64,000 nucleotides of DNA from Thermococcus henrietii (GTDB lineage: Archaea > Methanobacteriota_B > Thermococci > Thermococcales > Thermococcaceae): NCBI RefSeq assembly GCF_900198835.1, contig NZ_LT900021.1:1922001-1986000 (forward strand), written 5' to 3'. Below are positions 50,262 through 59,241 of the stretch, piece after piece. The stretch's first letter is position 1. Every line of letters begins with the position of its first letter. A model generated the notes under the pieces. That model did no database searches. It was not told the DNA's origin and saw nothing but the letters and a program-made list of their open reading frames with translations. The position numbers were made by a program, and so were the translations under genes.

Positions 50262-50292
50262 GACAGCCCAACCTGTCGAAGGATTTAAATAA
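50262..50292 (+). promoter_or_regulatory. Promoter of the aromatic operon: dyad, BRE and TATA
   Basis: GACAG-CCCAAC-CTGTC (50262-50277) directly abuts a BRE-like CGAAGG and the TATA box ATTTAAATAA (50283-50292). An activator site just upstream of BRE is the arrangement reported for Tar control of aromatic genes in T. kodakarensis. The expected transcription start is near 50313. Confidence 0.55.
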
Positions 50293-50324
50293 GCTTCCCT
50301 ACTCCTCAGTTTCGGTGATCGGTG

Positions 50325-50360
50325 ATGTCCCGCCAATGGATAATGCCTCACCAATATTGA
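50325..50360 (+). other. Possible 11-residue leader ORF overlapping the regulator start
   Basis: GGTGATCGGTG precedes ATG 50325, which opens MSRQWIMPHQY and a TGA at 50358-50360. It is out of frame with the regulator gene beginning at 50336. The presence of Trp and Tyr at the head of an aromatic operon is suggestive, but the frame is short and could be chance. Confidence 0.2.
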
Positions 50361-50650
50361 TGGGTCCTGATGGGGACGAAGTGATAAGAAAGCTGATTCT
50401 GAGGGCTTTGAACGAGAACCAGAGGCTAATACTGAGGAGCATCAACGGCAAACACCGTTCCCTCAACTCCCTTCTTGAGGAGCTCAGCAGGCGCGAAAAC
50501 AGGCCCCTCTCCACCCTGAAGCTGAACGCAAGGATACTCAAGGAGCTGGGATTAATTGACTACGGCACGAAAAGCAACCCGAGGCCCGTTAGACTTACCG
50601 AGCACGGAATGCTTGTTCTCAGCATTCTAGAGGTGAGTAAAAATGAGTGA
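50336..50650 (+). CDS. tar: Tar-like winged-helix regulator of aromatic amino acid genes
   Basis: 104 residues. A winged helix covers about 20-95: EVIRKLILRALNENQRLILRSINGKHRSLNSLLEELSRRENRPLSTLKLNARILKELGLI, then a wing with the basic KSNPRPVRLTEHG. Position at the head of the aro operon matches T. kodakarensis TK0271 (Tar), reported as an activator of aromatic biosynthesis genes; the identity is by context and type, not by alignment. I place the start at ATG 50336, 9 nt after GGTGAT; GTG 50315 close to the predicted transcription start is possible. It overlaps the transketolase gene by 8 nt. Confidence 0.75.
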   Translation: MDNASPILMGPDGDEVIRKLILRALNENQRLILRSINGKHRSLNSLLEELSRRENRPLSTLKLNARILKELGLIDYGTKSNPRPVRLTEHGMLVLSILEVSKNE

Positions 50651-51299
50651 GGCCATGAGGGAAACCAAGCTTAGGGCCATGCTCGGGGGGGTTAACAACT
50701 TCCACCTTGACTCCTCCGAGACCTGCCTGGATATACTAGCCGCGGTTCTCAGGAGAAAGAAACCGGAGGACATCGTTATACTGAGCAAGGGACACTCAGC
50801 TCCCGCGTTCTACGTGATGCTCCATGAGATGGGTCTGCTGAGTGACGAGGAGCTCTACAGCTTCGCGGACATTGATGGCCTGCCGAGCCACGTCATGCGT
50901 GGGCTGCCGTTCATAGAGGTCTCCAGCGGCTCCCTCGGCCAGGGGCTTTCGGTGGCCAACGGGATAGCCCTCGCGAAGCGCATGGACGGAGAGGAGGGCA
51001 GGATATACGTCATCCTTGGAGATGGAGAGCTCGACGAAGGACAGGTCTGGGAGGCCGCGATGACTGCCGCACACCACAAGCTTGACAGTGTCATAGCAAT
51101 CGTTGACAGGAACTATTTCCAACTCACGGGGAAGACGGAGGAGATTCTCAACAAGGAGCCCATCGCTGAGAAGTGGCGGGCCTTCGGATGGGTGGTCATT
51201 GAGGTCCCGAACAGGGAGGACGCGATAGCGGAGGCGCTCGACTACGCGGAGAGCATAAAGGGCAGGCCAAAGGTCATAATCGTGAGGTGGGAGGGGTGA
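50643..51299 (+). CDS. Transketolase, N-terminal (TPP-binding) subunit
   Basis: 218 residues. Contains ILSKGHSAPAFYVML, GSLGQGLSVANGIALAKR and the thiamine diphosphate/Mg motif GDGELDEGQVWEAAM. In archaea transketolase is often split; this and the next gene product form the active enzyme. In the aromatic operon it probably supplies or handles the C4/C3 sugar phosphates needed for the pathway. Start ATG 50643 overlaps the regulator stop. GATC does not occur in this gene, like the region to its left and unlike the genes from DAHP synthase onward. Confidence 0.9.
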   Translation: MSEAMRETKLRAMLGGVNNFHLDSSETCLDILAAVLRRKKPEDIVILSKGHSAPAFYVMLHEMGLLSDEELYSFADIDGLPSHVMRGLPFIEVSSGSLGQGLSVANGIALAKRMDGEEGRIYVILGDGELDEGQVWEAAMTAAHHKLDSVIAIVDRNYFQLTGKTEEILNKEPIAEKWRAFGWVVIEVPNREDAIAEALDYAESIKGRPKVIIVRWEG

Positions 51300-52213
51300 T
51301 AGAGAGCTTCAGAGAGGCCTTTGGAAGGGCACTGGTCGAGCTCGGGAAAGAGAACGAAAGGCTCGTGGTGCTGGATGCAGACGTCAAGAGCTCCACGAAG
51401 ACGATATACTTCGAGAGGGCCTTTCCCGAACGCTTTATTCAGGTCGGGATAAGCGAGCAGGACATGGTGTCAACGGCGGCAGGTCTCGCGATAGCGGGAA
51501 AGGTTCCAGTGGTTTCAGCCTTCGCAGCCTTCCTCATGAGGGCTTGGGAGCAGATAAGGAACACCGTGGCGAGAGACAACCTCAACGTCAAACTCATACC
51601 GACGCACTCGGGCTTTTCCGACCACATGGACGGCTCCTCCCACCAGTGCCTCGAGGACATAGCCCTGATGCGCGTGCTGCCGAACATGACGGTTGTCGTG
51701 CCCGCGGACGCTCCATCCGTTCCCGTCCTGCTCAAGCAGGTTATAGAGCACGAGGGGCCAGTTTACATGAGGCTCGGCAGGGACCACGCGGTGAGGGTCT
51801 ACGAAAACCCCGAGCTGGAACTCGGGAGGGCGAGCGTCCTCAGGGAGGGGAGCGACGTCCTCATAGTAGCAAACGGCGTGATGGTTTCGGTGGCGCTGGA
51901 GGTTGCCAAAGCGCTGGAGGGGAGGAACGTCGAGGCAGGGGTGATAGACATGCACACGGTGAAGCCCCTCGACGAGAGAACCCTCCTCAGGATGGCGAGG
52001 AAGGTCGGTACCGTCATCACGATGGAGGAGCACAGCGTCTACGGCGGCCTCGGGGGGGCCGTTGCGGAGGTGCTCTCGGAGAAGCTCTCGAGGAGGGTGG
52101 TTAGGATAGGCACGACCGAGTTCGGAAGGTCGAGCAGGGACTACTTCTCCCTGCTGAGGCGCTACGGCCTCACGACCGAGTCCGTGGTGAAAAGGATTGA
52201 AGGGGTGGTCTGA
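51296..52213 (+). CDS. Transketolase, C-terminal (pyrimidine-binding) subunit
   Basis: 305 residues. DADVKSSTKTIYFERAFPERFIQVGISEQDMVSTAAGLA has the catalytic Glu that activates thiamine (GISEQDM). PTHSGFSDHMDGSSHQCLEDIALMR and the C-terminal TVITMEEHSVYGGLGGAVAEVL complete the Pyr and C domains. GTG 51296 overlaps the preceding stop (GTGA) and follows GGTGGGAGGG; a GTG at 51287 is less likely. Confidence 0.9.
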   Translation: MIESFREAFGRALVELGKENERLVVLDADVKSSTKTIYFERAFPERFIQVGISEQDMVSTAAGLAIAGKVPVVSAFAAFLMRAWEQIRNTVARDNLNVKLIPTHSGFSDHMDGSSHQCLEDIALMRVLPNMTVVVPADAPSVPVLLKQVIEHEGPVYMRLGRDHAVRVYENPELELGRASVLREGSDVLIVANGVMVSVALEVAKALEGRNVEAGVIDMHTVKPLDERTLLRMARKVGTVITMEEHSVYGGLGGAVAEVLSEKLSRRVVRIGTTEFGRSSRDYFSLLRRYGLTTESVVKRIEGVV

Positions 52214-53002
52214 GTGAAGTACAGCAGGGAGTACAGGGATAAAACCGTGGTGAAGGTTGGGGACGTTAAAATAGGTGATGGCTTCACGATAATGGCCGGC
52301 CCCTGCGCCGTCGAGAGCGAGGAGATGATAACGAAGGTGGCCGGCTTCCTCGCGGAGATGGGCGTGAAGGTTCTGAGGGGCGGCGCCTTCAAACCCAGGA
52401 CGAGCCCCTACTCCTTCCAGGGCCACGGCGAGAAGGCCCTCAAATGGATGAGGAAGGCCGCCGACGAGTACGGGCTCGTGACGGTGACGGAGGTAATGGA
52501 CACCAGGCAGGTTCCCCTCGTCGCGGAGTACTCGGACATAGTCCAGATCGGCGCAAGGAACGCCCAGAACTTCGAGCTCCTCAAGGAGGTCGGGAGGATA
52601 GACAATCCCGTGCTGCTCAAGAGGGGCATGGGCAACACGGTTCAGGAGCTCCTCTACTCGGCAGAGTACATAATGAGCGAGGGCAACGAGAACGTGATCC
52701 TCTGCGAGCGCGGCATAAGGACGTTCGAGACCTCAACGCGCTTCACCCTCGACATCTCGGCGGTGCCGGTTGCCAAGGAGCTCACCCACCTCCCGATCGT
52801 CGTCGACCCATCACATCCCGCCGGGAGGAGGAGCCTCGTCATCCCGCTGGCTAAGGCGGCCTACGCCGTTGGGGCAGACGGCATCATCGTCGAGGTTCAC
52901 CCCGAGCCGGAAAAGGCCGTCTCGGACTCGGCCCAGCAGCTAACCTTTGACGGCTTCGCCAAACTCCTCGAGGAGCTGGAGGGCCTCGGATGGAAGGGGT
53001 GA
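52214..53002 (+). CDS. aroF: 3-deoxy-7-phosphoheptulonate (DAHP) synthase
   Basis: 262 residues. First committed step of aromatic synthesis: phosphoenolpyruvate plus erythrose 4-phosphate to DAHP. Single-domain type I-beta, KDO8P-synthase-like: MAGPCAVESEEM, RGGAFKPRTSPYSFQG, IQIGARNAQNF, LLKRGMGNTVQELL, LCERGIRTFE and VDPSHPAGRR. There is no chorismate mutase or ACT domain, so feedback control at this enzyme is not expected. Starts at GTG 52214 behind GGGGTGG. The first GATC of the GATC-rich block is at 52546 in this gene. Confidence 0.95.
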   Translation: MKYSREYRDKTVVKVGDVKIGDGFTIMAGPCAVESEEMITKVAGFLAEMGVKVLRGGAFKPRTSPYSFQGHGEKALKWMRKAADEYGLVTVTEVMDTRQVPLVAEYSDIVQIGARNAQNFELLKEVGRIDNPVLLKRGMGNTVQELLYSAEYIMSEGNENVILCERGIRTFETSTRFTLDISAVPVAKELTHLPIVVDPSHPAGRRSLVIPLAKAAYAVGADGIIVEVHPEPEKAVSDSAQQLTFDGFAKLLEELEGLGWKG

Positions 53003-53973
53003 AGTTCGGGACCCTCTCCGACCTTTCTTCCCTCGTTTCCGAGCTTTCCCCGTACAGGACCGTCGTGCTGACCAACACGACAGTTGAGAGGCTGTGGCTC
53101 GGAAAGCTGGAGGGGATTGACGCGGAGACAATAGTCATTCCAGACGGCGAGGAGCACAAGAACATCGAAACGGTGAAGGAGATCTGGGCGAGGCTGCAGG
53201 GGCTGGGCTTCACGCGGAAGTCCCTCCTAATAGGCCTCGGCGGAGGTGTCATCACAGACATAGCGGGCTTTGTGGCGTCAACGTACATGCGCGGAACGAT
53301 GCTCGGCCTCGTGCCGACCACGCTCCTGGCCCAGGTGGACGCCGCCATAGGCGGAAAGACCGGCGTCAACTTCAACGGCAAGAACATGATCGGCACGTTT
53401 TACCTCCCGGACTTCGTGCTGATAGCCCACGAAACGCTCTCCACCCTCCCGAGGGAGGAACTCCTGAACGGGATGGCCGAGGTGGTCAAGTACGGCGTCC
53501 TCGACGGCAACGTCCATTCCCTCCTGAAAAGGCTCGACTCCGTGGATGACGTCAACCCGGAGCTCGTGAGGGCCTGCGCCGGGGTTAAGCTGAGGGTCGT
53601 TGAGGAGGACCTGAGGGAGGGCGGTAAGAGGCGCGTCCTGAACCTCGGGCACACCACTGCCCACGCCATAGAGAAGCTCTCAAACTACACGATAAAGCAC
53701 GGCTTCGCGGTCTCGATAGGCCTGATGGTGGCGGCGAAGGTCGGCGAAACCATGTACGGCTTCGACCCCGGGAAGGTGGGGGAGCTCCTCGAGAAGTTCG
53801 GACTGCCCACGAGGCTCCCATTCGAACCGGACGAAGTGCTGAGGGAGATGCGGCTCGACAAGAAGTCGTGGTACGGAAAGCTGACCTTCGTCGTCCCGGT
53901 TGACATCGGCGAGGTAACCGTTGAGGAAGTGGAAGAGGACGTTGTGAGGAGGGCCCTGGAGGCGGTGAGATGA
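52990..53973 (+). CDS. aroB: 3-dehydroquinate synthase
   Basis: 327 residues. NAD- and metal-dependent conversion of DAHP to dehydroquinate. Motifs: [14 protein letters not shown], the NAD loop [41 protein letters not shown], the metal ligands in GMAEVVKYG and [12 protein letters not shown], and HGFAVSIG. It overlaps aroF by 13 nt at its start (ATG 52990; GTG 52999 also possible). The presence of AroB shows the canonical DAHP route, not the ADH-synthase route of methanogens. Confidence 0.95.
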   Translation: MEGVKFGTLSDLSSLVSELSPYRTVVLTNTTVERLWLGKLEGIDAETIVIPDGEEHKNIETVKEIWARLQGLGFTRKSLLIGLGGGVITDIAGFVASTYMRGTMLGLVPTTLLAQVDAAIGGKTGVNFNGKNMIGTFYLPDFVLIAHETLSTLPREELLNGMAEVVKYGVLDGNVHSLLKRLDSVDDVNPELVRACAGVKLRVVEEDLREGGKRRVLNLGHTTAHAIEKLSNYTIKHGFAVSIGLMVAAKVGETMYGFDPGKVGELLEKFGLPTRLPFEPDEVLREMRLDKKSWYGKLTFVVPVDIGEVTVEEVEEDVVRRALEAVR

Positions 53974-54611
53974 TAGCGGGTGTTGTGCTGGCCAGAGACG
54001 CCAGGGAAGCGGCAGCAAAGATAGAGGGAAGCAGAGCCGACCTCTACGAGGTCAGGCTCGACCACTTCGAATCCTTCGACCTCTCCCCGCTCAAGCCCTA
54101 TGCGGAGCGGCTGATCCTCACGGTCAGGCGGGCCGAGGAGGGGGGATACAGAAGGATCCCCGAGGAGGAGAGGCTCGAGCTTTACAGAAGGGCGATGGAG
54201 CTGGGACCGAGGTACGTTGACGTCGAAGTTTACTCCGGGATAGCGGGCGAGGTCATTGAGGAGGCGAGGAGGAAAAAGGTGGGCGTCATCCTCTCCCACC
54301 ACGACTTTGAAAAGACCCCCACCTTCGGGGGGCTGATAGGGGTCCTCGACGACATGGAGGAGATGGACCCTGACGTGATAAAGATAGTTCCCACGGCGAG
54401 GGAGCTCAGGGACAACGTGAGGGTTCTGAGGCTTTATGAGCAGGCCGACAACCTGGTGGCCTTCTGCATGGGGCCTCTCGGGAGGATATCCCGGCTGTTC
54501 AGCGCGCTGCTCGCCCCGTTCACCTACGCCTCCATCGACGGCTCCGCGGCGCCCGGCCAGATGAGCGTGGAGGAGCTCGAGAGGCTCCTGGTGATGCTGA
54601 ATGGACGCTGA
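53970..54611 (+). CDS. aroD: 3-dehydroquinate dehydratase, type I
   Basis: 213 residues. Class I aldolase-type enzyme forming a Schiff base; catalytic His in [10 protein letters not shown] and Lys in DVIKIVPTA. Substrate residues are in YEVRLDHFE and LTVRR. C-terminal [12 protein letters not shown] forms the closing lid. ATGA overlap with aroB; the end overlaps aroE by 11 nt. Confidence 0.95.
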   Translation: MIAGVVLARDAREAAAKIEGSRADLYEVRLDHFESFDLSPLKPYAERLILTVRRAEEGGYRRIPEEERLELYRRAMELGPRYVDVEVYSGIAGEVIEEARRKKVGVILSHHDFEKTPTFGGLIGVLDDMEEMDPDVIKIVPTARELRDNVRVLRLYEQADNLVAFCMGPLGRISRLFSALLAPFTYASIDGSAAPGQMSVEELERLLVMLNGR

Positions 54612-55419
54612 GACAAGACTATACGGCGTAATCGGGTTCCCTGTCAGGCACTCCCTCAGTCCGGCGATGCACAACGCAGCATTCAGGGAGCTCGGGATAA
54701 ACGCTGTCTACCTCGCCTTCGAGGTCCCCCCCGAGCGGCTCGGAATGGCAGTTGATGGCGTCAGGGGGCTGGGGGTGAAGGGCCTGAACGTCACGATGCC
54801 GCACAAGACGGCCGTAATGGAGCACATCGACGGGCTCTCTGGAGACGCGGAGGAGATAGGGAGCGTGAACACCATAGTCAACGAGGGCGAGCTGCTCGGC
54901 TACAACACGGACGGTATCGGCGCGAGGCGGGCCCTCGAGATGGTGACGCGGCTGGAGGGGAAGGACGTCCTCGTGCTCGGTGCGGGAGGAGCCGGGAGGG
55001 CCATAGCCTACGAGCTCTCGAAGACGTCCAACGTTGTTGTCCTCAACAGGACCCCCGGGAAGGCCAGGGCCCTCGAGCGCTTCGGCGTCATTGGGGATGC
55101 CCTGACGGCCGACAACCTGAGGCGCTACATCAGAGAGGCCGACATCCTCATCAACGCCACGTCCGTCGGCATGAACTCCGACGAGAGCCCGGTTCCGGCG
55201 GACCTCCTGAGGGAGGGGCTGGTGGTCATGGACGTAGTCTACAAACCCCTGCGGACGAGGCTCCTGCGGGAGGCGGCCGAGAGGGGCTGCGTAACGGTCG
55301 ACGGCCTCTGGATGCTCGTGCACCAGGGCGCCGAGAGCTTCCGGCTGTGGACAGGAAAAAAGGTGGATCCAGAGCTGATGAGGGGGGCCGCCCTTGAGGG
55401 GCTACGGAAGGGCTGGTAG
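54601..55419 (+). CDS. aroE: Shikimate dehydrogenase
   Basis: 272 residues. NADPH-dependent reduction of 3-dehydroshikimate. [17 protein letters not shown] and [10 protein letters not shown] (catalytic Lys) bind shikimate; NTDGIGA has the catalytic Asp; [16 protein letters not shown] with NRTPGKA binds NADP. Overlaps aroD by 11 nt and aroK by 26 nt. Confidence 0.95.
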   Translation: MDAETRLYGVIGFPVRHSLSPAMHNAAFRELGINAVYLAFEVPPERLGMAVDGVRGLGVKGLNVTMPHKTAVMEHIDGLSGDAEEIGSVNTIVNEGELLGYNTDGIGARRALEMVTRLEGKDVLVLGAGGAGRAIAYELSKTSNVVVLNRTPGKARALERFGVIGDALTADNLRRYIREADILINATSVGMNSDESPVPADLLREGLVVMDVVYKPLRTRLLREAAERGCVTVDGLWMLVHQGAESFRLWTGKKVDPELMRGAALEGLRKGW

Positions 55420-56215
55420 CGCCGTCACAGTTGTTAACGCCTTCGCCACCGGAAAGGGCGCGGCCGTTGGGATAGACCTCTGGACCGAGGCGAGGGTGAG
55501 GCTCACGGACGGGGGGATATCTGGGAGCATAACCGTTAGAGGGGAGAGCTACGGGGACACACGGCTCGTTGAGGCGGTCGTTGACGTGGTGAGACGTGAG
55601 ACCGGGGAGGACTTCGGGATCGAGTTCGAGATCAGCTCCGAAATCCCCGTCGGAAAGGGCCTCAAGAGCAGCTCCGCCGCTGCAAACGCCCTCGTTCTGG
55701 CGCTCTGCGATGCCCTCGGAATCGAGATCGAGCCAGTTGAAGCCGTGAGGCTCGGGGTGAAGGCGGCGAGGCTCGCGGGGGTCACAATCACCGGGGCCTT
55801 TGACGACGCGTCAGCCTCCCTTCTCGGGGGCCTCTGCCTGACCGACAACGCGAGGGACGAGCTGATTAAGCGGGAGGAAGTTGAACCAGAGCCCGTCGTC
55901 CTCCTGATACCCGAGGAGACCCTGATGACCGCTGACCTCTCCGGCCTGGACTTCTCGTCCATAGCCCCCTACATCGGGAAGGCCTTCGAGATAGCCGCCC
56001 GGGGCGAGTGGAGGAGGGCCCTCGTGATCAACGGGCTGGTGTACTCGGTCTTTCTCGGCCACCCCACGGAACCCATCGGGACCGCCCTGCGGCTTGGAGC
56101 GGTTGCCGGGCTCAGCGGGAAGGGGCCCGCTTTCTTCGCCCTGACCGATGAGCCGGAGACCCTCTCGGAGGAGTGGGGGCGGTTCGGGAGGGTGGAGATA
56201 ACGAGCCTGAGGTGA
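55394..56215 (+). CDS. aroK: Archaeal shikimate kinase (GHMP family)
   Basis: 273 residues. Archaeal-type shikimate kinase, unrelated to bacterial AroK and built on the GHMP fold: [20 protein letters not shown], the phosphate loop [33 protein letters not shown] and [12 protein letters not shown]. It begins with TTG 55394 within the aroE 3' end, so it is probably translationally coupled. No better start exists in frame before the conserved core. Confidence 0.93.
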   Translation: MRGYGRAGSAVTVVNAFATGKGAAVGIDLWTEARVRLTDGGISGSITVRGESYGDTRLVEAVVDVVRRETGEDFGIEFEISSEIPVGKGLKSSSAAANALVLALCDALGIEIEPVEAVRLGVKAARLAGVTITGAFDDASASLLGGLCLTDNARDELIKREEVEPEPVVLLIPEETLMTADLSGLDFSSIAPYIGKAFEIAARGEWRRALVINGLVYSVFLGHPTEPIGTALRLGAVAGLSGKGPAFFALTDEPETLSEEWGRFGRVEITSLR

Positions 56216-56219
56216 TACC

Positions 56220-57416
56220 TTGAGGATAGAGCCAGTTGACCGCCTGGAAGGGACGATCAGGGCGCCGCCGTCGAAGAGCTACACCCACAGGGCCTTCTTT
56301 CTCGCGCTCCTGGCGGATGGCGAGAGCAGAATAGAGGAACCCCTCGTGAGCGACGACACGGAGGCAACGCTGAGCGCGGTCAGGGCCTTTGGAGCCGAGG
56401 CGGACTGGAACCGGGTGATTCCCCCGGAGGAGATCCGGCCGGCAATGATAAACGCCAGGGAGTCGGGGACAACAGCGAGGATAAGCGTCGCCGTGGCCTC
56501 CCTCGCGAGGGGAAGGAGCGTGATCGACGGCGAGGGGAGGCTGCGGGAGAGGCCCTTCGCCCCGCTCGTCCGCGCCCTGCTCTCGCTCGGCGTGAGGGTG
56601 AGGGGCGAGAAACTCCCCATCGAGGTGTCCGGGGGGAGCCTTGGAAGCGGGGTGAGGGTGGACGCGTCCATCTCCTCCCAGTTCGTGACGGCCCTCCTGA
56701 TACTCGCGTCCCGAGCCGGAATTCGCGTTGAGTTCGACAACGCTGTGTCGAGACCCTACGTGGAGATGACGCTCAGAACGATGGAGGCCTTTGGCGTTGA
56801 TTTCGAGCGGGACGGCGGCATCACGGTCTTCCCGGGTGTCAGCGGAACGGACTTCCACGTCCCCGGTGACTACTCGAGCGCCGCCTTTTTCCTCGCCGCG
56901 GGGGCTCTGTACGGGAAGGTCAGGGTGGAGAACCTCGACCCGAAGGACGTCCAGGCCGACCGCGCCATCGTCGAAATTCTAGAGGGCATCGGGGCGGGGG
57001 TCAGGGTAGGGAGGGACTACGTGGAGGTCGAGAGGGGAGATCTGAGGGGATTTGAGGTGGACTGCTCCGACTTCCCTGACCTGTTCCCTATTCTCACGGT
57101 TTTGGCCGCTTACGCCGACGGGAGTAGCGTCATAAGGGGCAGACAGCTCAGGTACAAGGAGAGCGACAGGGTTCGGGCGATGGCGCTCAACCTCGCGAGG
57201 GCGGGGGTGAAGGTGAGGGAGCTGAGGGACGGCCTGGAGATCCGGGGCGGGAGGCCGAGGGGGGTTACCGTTGAGGACTTCAACGATCACAGGGTGGCGA
57301 TGGCCATGGCGATACTCGGCCTCGGGGCCCGCGGGGAAACCGTCATTGAGAACGAAGGGGTCGTCGCCAAGTCCTACCCCGGATTTTTCGATGACCTGAG
57401 GGGGTTGCTTAAATGA
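56220..57416 (+). CDS. aroA: EPSP synthase (3-phosphoshikimate 1-carboxyvinyltransferase)
   Basis: 398 residues. Transfers enolpyruvate from PEP to shikimate 3-phosphate. Motifs: PPSKSYTHRAFFLALLADG, ARESGTTARIS, GEGRLRERPFAPL, SSQFVTALLIL, VPGDYSSAAFFLAAGAL, LRYKESDRVRAMALNL and FNDHRVAMAMAI. Starts with TTG 56220, 3 nt after GGTGAT, 4 nt behind aroK. Confidence 0.95.
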   Translation: MRIEPVDRLEGTIRAPPSKSYTHRAFFLALLADGESRIEEPLVSDDTEATLSAVRAFGAEADWNRVIPPEEIRPAMINARESGTTARISVAVASLARGRSVIDGEGRLRERPFAPLVRALLSLGVRVRGEKLPIEVSGGSLGSGVRVDASISSQFVTALLILASRAGIRVEFDNAVSRPYVEMTLRTMEAFGVDFERDGGITVFPGVSGTDFHVPGDYSSAAFFLAAGALYGKVRVENLDPKDVQADRAIVEILEGIGAGVRVGRDYVEVERGDLRGFEVDCSDFPDLFPILTVLAAYADGSSVIRGRQLRYKESDRVRAMALNLARAGVKVRELRDGLEIRGGRPRGVTVEDFNDHRVAMAMAILGLGARGETVIENEGVVAKSYPGFFDDLRGLLK

Positions 57417-58489
57417 AGGGGAGACTGCTTAGCTTCACGCTCTTCGGGGAGAGCCACGGGAAGGCGGTGGGGGTTCTGGTGGAGGGGCTGCCGCCGGGAA
57501 TCGAGGTGGACGTTGAGGAGATGAAGGCCGAGCTCGGGAGGCGAAAGGGAATCCCAAGGTTCTCGACCAAGAGGAAGGAGAGCGATGAGCCGGTGATACT
57601 CTCCGGCGTCTTCAACGGTTTCACAACGGGGACGCCGGTAGCGGTCATGGTGTGGAACCGGGATGTGGATTCATCCTACTACGAGGAGATAAGGAACACC
57701 CCGAGGCCGGGCCACGCGGACTATCCCGCCAAGCTGAAGTTCTTCGGCTACAACGACTACCGCGGCGGCGGTCACTTCTCCGGCAGGCTAACGGTTGGAA
57801 CCGTCATAGCCGGCTACTTCGCCAAGAAGCTCCTCGAGAGGTACAACGTGAGGATAAGGGCCTATCTCAGGCGCATAGGCTCCGTGGAGTGCCCATCTCT
57901 TGAGCCGGAGGAGCTACTCGCCTCGACCAACCCATACTGCCCGGACGAGGATGCCTTTGAGGGAATGCTCCGTGAGATGGAGGACGCGAGGAGGAAAGGG
58001 GACAGCGTGGGCGGTGTAGTCGAGGCCGTGGTGGTGAACGTTCCCCCCGGCCTAGGCGGACCCTGGGAGGAGGACATTGAGGCCGATCTGGCCTCTGCGC
58101 TCTTCAGAATTCCGGCAGTTAAGGGCGTCGAGTTCGGCCTTGGCTTTAAGTTCGCGGAGATGAGGGGGAGCGAGGCGAACGACCCCTTCGTCATCAGGGA
58201 CGGGAAGGTCGTCACCGAAACGAACAACCACGGCGGCGTCCTCGGCGGCATAACGACCGGAATGCCCCTCGTAGTCAGAATAGCGTTCAAGCCAACCCCC
58301 TCCGTATACCTGCCCCAGAGGACCGTCGACCTCGAGAGGATGGAGGAGGTTGAGCTGAGGCTGAGGGGCCGCTTCGACTCCTGCATCGTCCCCAAAGCGC
58401 TCCCGGTGGTTGAAGCGGTAATCGCCTTTGTTCTTGCCGACCACCTTCTGAGGAGGAAGGCGTGGGAGGGGGTAGAAAAAGCCCAGTAA
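57413..58489 (+). CDS. aroC: Chorismate synthase
   Basis: 358 residues. FMN-dependent trans-elimination giving chorismate, the substrate of TrpE/G. Motifs: SFTLFGESHGKAVGVLVEGLPPGI, RPGHADYPAKLKFFGYNDYRGGGHFSGRLTVG, NHGGVLGGITTGMPL, FKPTPSVYLPQRTVDL and GRFDSCIVPKALPV. ATGA overlap with aroA. The stop is only 5 nt from the stop of the convergent trpA. Usual archaeal length. Confidence 0.96.
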   Translation: MKGRLLSFTLFGESHGKAVGVLVEGLPPGIEVDVEEMKAELGRRKGIPRFSTKRKESDEPVILSGVFNGFTTGTPVAVMVWNRDVDSSYYEEIRNTPRPGHADYPAKLKFFGYNDYRGGGHFSGRLTVGTVIAGYFAKKLLERYNVRIRAYLRRIGSVECPSLEPEELLASTNPYCPDEDAFEGMLREMEDARRKGDSVGGVVEAVVVNVPPGLGGPWEEDIEADLASALFRIPAVKGVEFGLGFKFAEMRGSEANDPFVIRDGKVVTETNNHGGVLGGITTGMPLVVRIAFKPTPSVYLPQRTVDLERMEEVELRLRGRFDSCIVPKALPVVEAVIAFVLADHLLRRKAWEGVEKAQ

Positions 58490-58494
58490 AGAAC

Positions 58495-59241
58495 TTAGAG
58501 CCCTGAGAGCTCTTTCACGGTTTCTCTCAGGAGAGGGGCCGCCCCCTCCCCGTGCTCCTCTATGAGCCTTATGAGGGCGCTTCCCACCACAACCCCGTCT
58601 GCACCGCTCCGGAGGAGCCTCTCAACGTGCTCCCTCCGCGAGACGCCGAATCCAACCGCTAGTTTTCTGCTGCACATGGCCCTGGCCCGCCTCAACAGCT
58701 GGAAAGCCGTCTCGGGTATCTCCTCCCTCGCGCCGGTGGTTCCGTAGAGGGAGATCAGATAGACGAAGCCCGTTGATGCCCTGCATATCTCCCTCAGCCT
58801 CTCGTCCGGGGTATTGGGTGCCGCGAGGAAGACCGTCTTTATCCCCTCATCTTTGGCAGTCTCCAAAAGCTCCCCCGCGTGGCTCACGGGAAGGTCAACG
58901 ACGAGGATCCCATCAACCCCGCTGGCCTTCGCCGAGCCAAGGAACTCCCTGATGCCCGTCCGGTAAACCGGGTTGTAGTAGGTCATAAGGACCAGCGGTG
59001 TGTCGTAGTCCCTCCTGAACTCCCTCACGAGGGGGAAGAGGTCCCTCAGCCTGAAGCCGCCCCTGAGAGCCCTTTCGTGAGACGCCTGTATGGTCTTCCC
59101 GTCGGCCATGGGGTCGCTGAAGGGGAGCCCCAGCTCTATCGCCCCGGAGTACTCCGCGATCGAGTCGAGAAACTCCAGGGTGGCCCCAACGCTCGGGTCG
59201 CCGGCCGTTATGTAGGGTATAACCGAGCCCCTCTCAAACAT
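58495..59241 (-). CDS. trpA: Tryptophan synthase alpha subunit
   Basis: 248 residues. Cleaves indole-3-glycerol phosphate to indole and passes it to TrpB. The catalytic Glu is in [19 protein letters not shown] and the catalytic Asp in [18 protein letters not shown]; phosphate is held by the [10 protein letters not shown] and [10 protein letters not shown] loops. Last gene of the trp operon, overlapping trpB by 8 nt. No terminator fits between it and aroC. Confidence 0.96.
   Translation of the reverse strand: MFERGSVIPYITAGDPSVGATLEFLDSIAEYSGAIELGLPFSDPMADGKTIQASHERALRGGFRLRDLFPLVREFRRDYDTPLVLMTYYNPVYRTGIREFLGSAKASGVDGILVVDLPVSHAGELLETAKDEGIKTVFLAAPNTPDERLREICRASTGFVYLISLYGTTGAREEIPETAFQLLRRARAMCSRKLAVGFGVSRREHVERLLRSGADGVVVGSALIRLIEEHGEGAAPLLRETVKELSGL

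Noticed and set aside
50643-52213. Transketolase broken into two frames.
   Set aside because: Split transketolase subunits are standard in archaea, and both halves have proper starts and complete domains.
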